A stretch of 64,000 nt of DNA from contig VZRN01003168.1 of the NCBI GenBank assembly GCA_013397935.1, forward strand, positions 620,313 through 684,312, written 5' to 3'. Below the pieces are notes generated by a model. That model saw only the letters and a program-made list of their open reading frames with translations. It had not been told where the DNA came from and did no database searches. This DNA comes from Dasyornis broadbenti. Taxonomy: Eukaryota > Chordata > Aves > Passeriformes > Dasyornithidae. Numbering within the stretch: the stretch's first letter is position 1; the number at the start of each line of letters is the position of its first letter. Positions 55,338 through 64,000 of the stretch are shown here, piece by piece. Both the position numbers and the translations under genes were made by a program.

Positions 55338-55812
55338 ATCACTTCCAAGGATGGGGCAGCCATAGTTTCTCTGGGCAACTGTGCCAGGGCCTCACCACCT
55401 TCACAGTCAAGACTTTCTTCATTTTGTCCAATCTAAATCTCCCTTCTTTTAGTTTAAAACCCTTCCTCCTTGTCCTATCACTATCTGCCTGTGTAAAAAA
55501 TCACCCTCCTTTTTATAAACTCCCTTCAGGTACCAGAAGATGTCTTAAGGTCTCCCCAGAGGCTTCTCTTCTCCAGGCTGGACACCTCCAGCTCTTCCAG
55601 CCTGGCTCCAGAGCAGAGGAGCCCCAGCCCTTGGAGCAGCTCCATGGCCTGCTCTGGACTCTCTCCAGCAGCTCCAGGTCCTTCTAATGCTGGGGACCCC
55701 AGAGCTGGAGGCAGCTCTGCAGGTGGGGTCTCACCTGAGCAGAGCAGAGAGGGGACAACCCCTCCCTTGACCTGCTGCCCAGTCTTCTTGTGGTGAAGCC
55801 CAGGATGTGCTC
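55338..55812 (-). mobile_element. CR1 LINE, longest copy, 3' end missing
   Basis: About 475 bp of reverse-oriented CR1. In order: 'ttctctgggcaactgtgcca', 'cctcaccaccttcacagtc', 'tagtttaaaacccttcctcc', 'ttgtcctatcactatctgcc', 'aaggtctccccagaggcttc', 'ttctctt', then the ORF2-coding part. On the - strand the frame contains SSLEKRSLWGDL, a decayed form of the ORF2 C-terminal LFSLEKRRLRGDL. The usual last ~115 bp (with 'aatcacagaatgg') are absent at the left side, which is unusual because CR1 copies normally keep the 3' end. Confidence 0.95.
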
Positions 55813-56612
55813 CAATCACAACTCCAGTGAATTAACTGGAAGAAACCTTCGCACCCGGAGGCCACCTGTGGGGACGGATCACAAGATCAGCGTCGCTGGT
55901 TGTCTCTGTTGCGGCATCAGCAGAGAAGAAAAAGGAGACTTCAAGCCCTGTGACCAAGCAGTGGGAGAGCTCCCCACCATCTGCCTGGTGGTAAATTAAA
56001 CATGAGCTTTGCCTAAGCACACACCAGTTACTGGAAAAGGCTGACTGTGACATGTGGTGACATCCTCCCCCTCGCTTCCCCTCTCCCCCTGTGTGAACGC
56101 AGCCGTGACTCTGGTTTTGAGCAGCTGAGCCAGCACCAGGAAAAGATGCAAATCTCAGTCACTCCTTCCACTCACCATGTGTGACTGGGCTGCGTTTGAC
56201 AGAGAAATAACTACCCACAGCCTGCAGAAACTCCGCAGCACTCACAGCCCCTGTCTGCCTCAAGTTCCTCCTTCCAGGGAGGAGCCAAACCTGCCTGCCC
56301 AATGCAGTCTTTGTAGAAATTAAAGGACAGAATGCACCTGAAGTCCAGCAGTTTTGTGGCTTAGGCTGATTGCTGTTAACCTTTTCCAACCTGGTGGAGA
56401 GTTAGGAATACAACACTTAAAGCCTGGTGGTCGACTGCAAAAGGAGCTGCAAATTTTGCCAGTGGCAGCACCTGCCAGGCAAGGCACAGGTTGTAAATCA
56501 AAGCATCAGCACTAATAAATGCAATGTCAAGATGCTAAAGAAAGGGTAAATATCTAGTTTGGACATCAGTTAGAGGTTCTGTGCTCTATGACTCCACTGG
56601 TCCATCAGCAGA
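55813..56612. other. Gene-free unique sequence
   Basis: No gene or repeat is recognised. Confidence 0.5.
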
Positions 56613-56884
56613 TAGTGATAGGACAAGGAGGAATGGTTTTAAACTAAAAGAGGAGAGATTTGGGTTAGATGTTATGAAGAAATTCTTTACTCAAAGAGTA
56701 GTAAGGCATTGGAATAAGTTGTCCAGAGAAACTGAGACTTTGCCATCCCTGGAAGTGTTCAAGACCAGGTTGGACAGAACTTGAAGCAACCTGATCTAGT
56801 CAAAGGTGTCCCTGCCCATGACAGGAAGGCAAGAACACAATCTTTAAGGTGCCTTCCAACCCAATCCATTTGTGGTCCTATGAT
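56613..56884 (+). mobile_element. CR1 LINE, 3'-end fragment
   Basis: About 270 bp: 'agtgataggacaaggaggaa', 'tggttttaaactaaaagagg', 'gttatgaagaaattcttta', 'gttgtccagagaaactgag', 'gaccaggttggacagaac', 'tccctgcccatgacagg' and a decayed end 'ccatttgtggtcctatgatc'. The internal part is well kept and the tail is decayed. Confidence 0.95.
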
Positions 56885-57484
56885 CATCTGCCCCATTAGA
56901 CAACATCACTTCTGCTGCAATCCCCCAACCCCAGCAGATCCTAAACCTGGAGGCAGTGACCAAAGTGAAGTGAGAGCACAAGGTTGCTGTGCCTTGGGGG
57001 AACACTGCTCACTTGGGATTGCTTAATGACAGGTCTCAGGATTGCAGAAAATCCATCACTGGGACCATGGAGGAGGAGGGGAATGTTGGCTCTGGAAGGA
57101 AATGAAGATGTGTTTCCACCTTGTCTCTCTTTTGAGAGATGCCCTGGCTATGTTTGAAAGCAGAACGGGCTCCACATCTGAGCCCTGGTTTTGTTTGGTC
57201 TCTTCCCATACAGGTTCAAACTGCTGGAGATCCAGGTGGGTGTGTGACTCTTCCTAAAGGCTGTAACAGAAATTTATCCCTCCAGGAATCAGTGAAGTAT
57301 CCCTGCGGATCACAGAGGGTGAGAAATGAGGTGTTTCACTGCTTCTGTTCCTAGACCCTTCCTGGACAAATGAACCAAACCCAGGGTTTGAGATCCAGCA
57401 GAGCTATCCTGAATCCACTCTCTGGATCCCTCTCTGACCTCCTGGCTCTCAAGAAGAACAGATGAGCTCCTGCCACTGCCAGAC

Positions 57485-57535
57485 GTAATAACAGTGATAG
57501 TAACAAAGACAACAATGATAACAGCAATAATAAAA
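57485..57535. repeat. Imperfect TAA/CAA trinucleotide tract
   Basis: Repeated 'taataac', 'aacaaagacaacaatgataac' type strings. A decayed microsatellite that gives false Leu/Val/Ile-rich frames on the - strand. Confidence 0.75.
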
Positions 57536-59466
57536 ATACAACTTTTCTGTCCATCAAGGCCAGACCTGCTTTGGGGTGATTTACGCACATACAGGCTCAG
57601 ACACCAGCACAATAGGCAACTTTCAGTGGTTCAACAACCAGAGCTGGCAGCTGAGGGGGAAAATTTTTTCTGTCTCTGCCCCAGAACTGTGTAAAATCAG
57701 GTGTTTTCCCACAGCTTCCATGTGCAAGTGGTGGGGACAGAGCCCTGGGGATGGAGTTTCCCTCTGAGTGTTGGGATTTCCCTGGGGCTGTGCACGGTGT
57801 GGCCATGGTGTGCATCATGCTCATGTGGCCCCAGCTGCTCCAAGTCTTACCCAGCTCATCCACCGCGGTCATTGTCCCCCTGACAGCAGAACGCTGCCCT
57901 CAGCTGTGTTCACAGAGCCTGCAGATATGACCCACACAATCCTGTGGTCCACAGGCTGCACCCGTGGTCAAGATCTTTCTCAGTGTGCCTCAAGGAGCTG
58001 ATTTGAGCAACCTGATTTATTTTGGGAGACTATCTTTGGAGAACAGACCCCCCCAGCTGATGCACGTAGACAGACTGGTTCATGGGTACAGTGTGGCTGC
58101 ATCCCTAAGCCGTGGAGTTCCCTGCACTGGTCCTGGTTAGTCCAGGCCACACCAAACCAGGGATACACCAAAACACCACTGATGATCCTTGCCCTGACCC
58201 CATGTGTTTGCCAGTATAAACACAGCCTGGCATGATGGAAAGAGCTTCAATTTTTGACAAACCAACATTCCCAGCTAGGAAAAAAGCTCACCCAGAAGAA
58301 CCCTGCGTGGCTCTGCCAGCATTCCCAGCCTGACTTAAACACAGATGATTTCTCCCAGCAGCCACAGCCCTGCTATGATCCCTGCCTGCTCGGATGAGCT
58401 CCTACAGACAGTGGCTATAAATAATCCCAGCCAGCATCACAAAAGACCTCCCTGACAGTTTTATTTACTGCAGGCATGACCAGTACAGAATGATTTAATT
58501 TGCTCTTTGCACACAGTTGCTTTGGTCCTTTGGTTAATTACCTAGAAGAGGATGCTACTGGATTTCCACCCTGGAATAAATCTGTTTTCATGGCTTCAGT
58601 GCTGTGCTGTGTCTCAGCAGAGCTGATGATAACCCAGAGAGGGCTGCAGCTAATGGGATCTGTCTGAAACACGTCCAGGTCACCCGAGGACACTAGGCCC
58701 AATCCTGATACAGCCATTAGGTCCATTTCCTGGCATGGATTTATTCCTAAACCCTCCCAGTAAATGTTTACTTATCCTGAGGTATCTTGATCTCCGGCAT
58801 TTACCTACTGAAGCATGAGCTGATGGTGGATGAGAGTGGATCTCCCACATGGCCTGGCCTTGAGCTCCACTCTTCAAAACTGGAGCCAGACCTCTTCCAG
58901 GGATGGATTCCACAGCTGTTTATCTCAAATCAGCTCTGAAAAACAATAGAGGAATTTGGCAGCTGCTTAATGTTTCACTTTTCCTTTGCACAGGAGTAAA
59001 CATATCCCCTTTTGAAGCAGAGACAGTTTGCTTGTGCTAAAAAGCACTTAAACACTGATTTTCTGGACAGTTTGTGTTTATTAGTTGTTGCTGTTGTTCC
59101 TTTTGGCACTGATGGTTTGGTTTTAGGTGGTTCTGTGAGGAACAAGGAGTGGGATGTAATAATCCATGTGGGTCCATTCCAATCTGAGATGTTCTGTACT
59201 CCTACAGCTTTGACCCATAACCTGCAAGAGATGCACAGACGTGAGAATTGGCTGGGCATTCGGATCGTGAGGGTTCCTGCATGCTCTTGGCAAACATCAT
59301 GCTTCCCAAAAATCTTGCCTGTGTCAAAGGCAAGCCATGAAGCCAAATCCTCTCCCATGGGACAGCACAAAAACCCTCCAGGGCACCCAGACAGGGAAAT
59401 ACTTTGCAATGCATTGTACGGTCATTGGGAAGGACCAGAGGGGCAGACCCCTAGGTTGCATTTGTG

Positions 59467-59486
59467 AAAAAAAAAAAAAAAAAAAA
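59467..59486. repeat. Poly-A tract (20 A)
   Basis: A homopolymer of twenty A. No retroposed gene is recognised immediately upstream, so it is not called a retroposon tail. Confidence 0.95.
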
Positions 59487-62013
59487 TTGAAGAGGCACCT
59501 AAAGAAGCTATAAAACTCAAATTATGGTCTTAGACACACAACCAAACCACGGCAATGGCAGCTCCTCAGCCAAACCCAACACGTGCATGGTCTCACCCCG
59601 TGGCAGCCCTGCCATTGCCTGGCTTAGCTTAACCCTCCCAGCTCTGCCGAGTCAGCCTTTCTGCAGGAAAATCGGCTTCACAGCGGAGGCAAAAAGCCAC
59701 CCCGGGCTGGCTGACACCGTCACAGCCCTTAATCAGCCCCCAGCCCGTCCTTCCCAGCTCTCAGAGTGGCCATGGGGGCACAGGGACAGCAGAGCTTTGC
59801 GAGGAGAGGCTTCGGGAGGAAGGTGCAGACAGGCTCAGATCAGCTGAGCAGATAGGAAGGTCATTAATGCTGTGATAAAACCACCAAGGGCAGACAGGTG
59901 GGCTTTGTGCTTGAGCCTGCCGCTCCCAGCCTCTCTCCCCGTCTGGGGCTTTGCTGACAGCGCTGCCGAGAGCATTTCCAGGGATGACAGTGGGATGCCA
60001 GGGACACCACCCCGAGTCACATCTGCATTCCTGAGGTTTCTCCTCCCTGCTGGATCTCCCAGGAGGTGCCTGGGGGTGACCTGCTGTGTGGACAAGGTGG
60101 GCATCCAGCCCTGTGCAAGATAACGGCAATGAAAACCCCATTTTATCTTTAATGAATGATACAGGGCTACCCCCATTCTCCCATCAGTGGCACTTCTTCT
60201 CCCAGAATTCATCTAGGGCAGTGTTTTCCAACACTGCCTTGTCAAAAAAGGGCCAACTTTTCTTTAAAAGCATCTTCAGCAAAACAGGGAAAATGATATG
60301 TCAGTTCATGAGGTCAAAAGGAGCTTCAGAAATTTTGAAAAATATCAGTTTCCATCCCATTTGGACCGGAAGGTATTTTTATTTTTATTTACGTTTTAAA
60401 AAGAAGATCTCTGGTGAGCCGAGATCCTTGGTTTTCAGGCAACTGTAACCATGAGTCTTGCAAACCCTTCATTACAACTTTTCTGGCTTAAGTCACTTTC
60501 TTCCCAGTCCCATCTCTTCCTAGGGCTTGCTGATTCCTACATGTGATTTTATTTAATGGATGCAGGTGGACTTTGTTCCCCTCTGCAACAGACCCCATCA
60601 CATGCAAAGTTGTGTCAAAAGAAGAGGCTTAAATCAGTCACCATGCTCAGAAATATTCACTATAAACTGGTTAGCAAGTGTGGAAAGGCCTCCCAGTCAT
60701 TATTACAAATTAATTATGGTGAATATTAACCCTTTATTATTTTCTTATGTCTTGCTTATACAGCAGCCAGTTCTTGCTGGGTAATTTATAGCCAGATAAA
60801 AACACCCCTGTCCCAAGGGACTTCCAAAGGGTGGTGAGCAGGTACCTGTGTGAGAGCCACAGCCTCCTTCCCCCTCTGCCACTGATGGATCAGTGCCCTG
60901 GAGTAATGAGTGGGTAGAGATGGACCAGGAACCAGAGAAATGCGTGGTGACATTGGCTTCTCCGTGCTGCCACATGCTGGGACTCCCAAGGGAGGACATC
61001 GGTATTTTTAGGTACCACCAACCTCGAAACCAACACATCCCCTGCTAACCAGGAAGCCTTCTCCTCTCTTCATCTCCAGCTCTGCCCACAGGTTGGCATC
61101 CAGCTTCGGTGGAGGCATCCAACATGAGCTCTCCAGTCTGGTTTGGATGACTTTTATCAAAGTGCTGGGTTTTCTTCCTGCTGATGCTCAGGCCGTCATT
61201 TGGGTGGATGAAGGCAGAGAACGGCAAGACCCAGCTCTGGAAATACCTCCTCATAATGACCAAAATCACAGCTTAATTGTGGGGTTTGAGTTGCAGCTGG
61301 AAATATCTGGATTTGGGACTGTGCTCATTCTTGCACTGCACTTCCCCATGGTAATTATTCGTTAGGTCTTAATTACTGTTTCTCTTTGTAGCTCTAATTC
61401 AGTTGCATTTTTTGGTCACAGCCTCTGCTGCCACCCACTATTTCCAACTTCTCCGAACCACCAACATCAACTTCAGTACAAAGAGCACTCAGATACCTCT
61501 AAAAGACCAAATAATGTTTGGTGTCTGGCCAAGAGCAGGTGCAATATCAGAGTCTGTACCTTCTGCTAGAGGGAGAAGCAATTCACAAAACCTGTGGGAT
61601 CCTGAATGTCATCACCACCCCTTCAGGCCATGTTAGATCTGAGTCTTAGATCAGCAAGAAATGATCTCACTTTGCAACAAGCTGGGTGGAAGATGCATCA
61701 GCTGGGCTTTATCTGGCTTGCTCTGGAGCTCACCAGGCTCAGTAATGTTGTCCCAGCCTTATCAGGTTGTAAATTAGATTGTCTTTACGATTGTGGGAGA
61801 TAACATCCCAGAAGACCTCGCAAGGCATTTAGCCCACCATCAGCTGAGCTGGAGCTGCTGGGTCCACCCATGGCCTCCCCAGAGAAGACACAGGACCTGG
61901 GGGTGGACCTCAGAGCAGGACAGAGGATCAGCAGGATGCAGCCGGGCACTTGCAGGCAGAACATGAGACATGAAGCCAGCCTTGATGTAGGCACTGTAAA
62001 TTGATTTTCTAGG

Positions 62014-62096
62014 ATAGAATCATAGGATGGACCCTTAAAGGTCATCTAGTCCAACCTCCTGGCAATAAGCAGGGACATCTCCAGCCAGATCAGGTA
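62014..62096 (-). mobile_element. CR1 LINE, 3'-end fragment
   Basis: 'atagaatcataggatggacc', 'cttaaaggtcatctagtcc', 'aacctcctggcaataagc' and 'agggacatctccagccag' match the reverse-oriented 3' end of a CR1 subfamily with 'gcaatgagcagggacatct'. The usual 'gggttggaaggga' block is deleted. Confidence 0.88.
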
Positions 62097-64000
62097 TTTT
62101 GGGGTTGTGTCAACCATTTTGGTATTGGCTCTTGCCACTACTCCTGCATCCATGTGATGTCTTCCAGCATTGCTGACAAATAAATTCAGTTTTGATGCAC
62201 TTTTGCTACCCACCACATCCCTCAGCCTCAAAGAGGGCACGGATGGACACACGAACAAGGGAAATGTGAGGCACAAATATTCACATCCAACTTGGCAGAG
62301 TTTAGGCATGGAGCAGCAAGACTGTGATTTACACAGAGCTACAAAATAAATTTTCCATATCTCAGCATAAATATATTCCTTCCCAGGATGTGTCGGTTGC
62401 AGCAAAACTGCACAAGTGCACCTAGACACCCAGAAATATTGCAAGTAATTCCTTCTAGAGCCCTTTGCAAAGCAATTCCCGAAAATATCAGTTTATTTTC
62501 ATTTTTTTCCTCATAGATGGATAAAAAAAGAAGAGAAATCCCCTCCAATCCCATGATGTGAGGGCAGTCACTCCCCAGCCGGAGGCAGGTGAGCCGGTGC
62601 CGGCTGTGCTTCATCCAACGTGTTGCATTGTAAAGGTTTGCCCGTGGTTTAGTTAATCCCAGACACATTCCTGAGCCATCAATCAGAGCTGAGTCAGCCA
62701 GCGTGACTGGTCTGCCCTTTTTATTTTTTTTAGCAATCACAAGTTCCCTCGCCTTGTTTGCCAGCAGAGAGCTGGGGGTTTATTCCTTTTTCTTTTTTAA
62801 ATTTTAATAAAAATGGGACTTGACTAGGAGCAGGGAAATGTTCCTGCTGTCAAGTGTAACCTTTAAAGCTGCACTGCCTCGAGGAACTTCTCCTCTCTGT
62901 GATGCCACAAAATGCATCACATGGAAGAAAAATAAAGGATGCTGCCTGGGATGGCACTGATTCCCCTCCCTTACTTGGGGATGGAATGACACAAGCCCCA
63001 TCCGTGCACATGGAAAGAGGAGAACAGACTTTTTGGAGGGGGGATTTTCCTGCAGATCAGCCTTGGAAGTGCTCAGGGAGGCAAAGCTTTCCCCACCCCG
63101 TGCTCCTCCTGCAAGGACAAGGTTTTATCAAGGCTTCCAAACAGCTCCTGCCTGCCCTGGGGAGGGCAGGGAAGCTGCACCGATGTTGTGGCTACGTGTG
63201 ACCTCAGCCCACCCTGGCTGGAGGTGTTATCAGAGCCCCTGCACCCTTGCAGGGCTCTCTGTGAGGCAGTGCAAGGCTACAGGCTTTGCCCTAAAACAAC
63301 GCAAATGTTTTGTCTCTGCCTGGGCCAAGGAGGTGGCCAAGTTGCTAGAGATAAAAAGAATAACTAAAAAAAAAATTAAATCTTGTGGTTTCTGGATTTC
63401 CCGGAGGTTACAGGTCCTCCCTGCCCTCAGGATGCATGCAGGGATGAGCATCACCATAATCTCACATGTATCCATGTCCACCTAGAAAATATTATTGCAG
63501 GTGCCTCAGTCACACTTAAAATGAGAAAACATCCTCCCTGGTGAGAGGTCCTGGAGCACAGAGCAACTGGGAGATGATCCCTGTGCATCGCAACAGGCTC
63601 TGGCCCAAAGTAAGGCCTGACAGGTTCTGACAGCCCAGGGGAGAGGAGAGCAAGGACTGCACATGGGCCAAGAGGAGCCAAACCACAGAGCTGAGCTGGG
63701 ATGCACAGCGCTCTCCACCTTTTAGCTCCTTTTGCTCCTCACAAGCTTTTGGAGATACAACTGCTGGAGCAGGAGAGGTCTCCAGTCACAGGGGAAGCAT
63801 CCATCCAAGGTGTGCCCCAGAAAATCATGTCAAATTACACCTTGCCCTGCCTTCCCTCACTTTTTCTTTGGAACAATAAATTAATTAAAAAGAAACAACT
63901 TTGCGGGGAACTTCATTTGGAGGTGGCATCCATTTTTCCTGCCTTCAAGGCAAGGACAGCCCTGATCTCAGGGGACAGCTCCTGTCTCACCCTTCATTTA
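62097..64000. other. Gene-free unique sequence to the window end
   Basis: No gene or repeat family is recognised. Short A- and T-runs near 62520, 62715 and 62790, and an A-run at about 63365. Overlapping frames at 63033-63718 on both strands have no domain. Confidence 0.5.

Larger units (their letters stand above)
56885..62013. other. Gene-free, repeat-poor sequence (5.1 kb)
   Basis: No gene, CR1 or SINE is recognised. A TAA/CAA-rich tract lies at 57485-57535, a MEF2-type CTATAAATAA at 58415-58424 and a 20-A run at 59467-59486. The part 59560-60080 is G+C-richer with scattered CpGs but does not qualify as an island. Frames of about 120 to 150 codons here overlap on both strands. Confidence 0.5.

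Noticed and set aside
59467..59486. Poly-A tail of a processed pseudogene
   Set aside because: The upstream sequence resembles no known gene, and a homopolymer alone is not evidence of retroposition.
62260..62340. 'gtgaggcacaaatattcacatcc' as another MIR fragment
   Set aside because: Only one short block matches and the order of further MIR blocks is lost.

Overview
The window reads as non-coding nuclear DNA from a bird. The main evidence is 21 fragments of CR1 (chicken repeat 1, a non-LTR retrotransposon), 11 on the + strand and 10 on the - strand. Most are 5'-truncated and end in the CR1 signature, two or more copies of a unit close to ATTCTATG. Older amniote repeats lie beneath them: fragments resembling MIR or CORE-SINE (tRNA-derived SINEs) and a few weaker ancient matches. 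There is no bacterial or viral organisation: no operons, no closely packed genes and no ribosome-binding sites. The exact species, and whether the DNA is intergenic or lies inside a large intron, cannot be told from the sequence.

I found no protein-coding gene, tRNA, rRNA, CRISPR array or intact mobile element that I can support. Open frames reach about 150 to 190 codons in many places, but they are spread over all frames, overlap on opposite strands, run through CR1 copies and microsatellites, and encode nothing I recognise. One frame on the - strand (24669 to 24148) begins just after a good splice-acceptor-like tract and is the only one I list as a weak exon candidate.

Layout. 1-8.5 kb: unique sequence with three CR1 fragments, a 38-bp partial tandem duplication and one ancient repeat. 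8.5-9.8 kb: a diverged local duplication whose second copy carries a G-rich tract and a compound microsatellite. 9.8-16.8 kb: mostly unique, then four CR1 fragments between 13.4 and 16.8 kb. 16.9-17.2 kb: a candidate conserved regulatory element. 20-25 kb: two MIR-like SINEs and two CR1 fragments. 25-42 kb: mainly unique and low-complexity DNA with three CR1 fragments, two MIR-like fragments on the - strand and a perfect hairpin. 42.09-42.15 kb: a 61-base assembly gap inside a poly-A tract. 44-57 kb: the densest CR1 zone (nine fragments), a homeodomain-type motif pair, two more MIR or related tails and a CTCF-like site. 57-64 kb: nearly repeat-free, with one CR1 fragment.

Nothing looks like an undescribed genetic system. 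The points most worth a check are the local duplication, two candidate conserved elements, several short-loop hairpins, CTCF-like motifs and one CR1 copy that has lost its 3' end.
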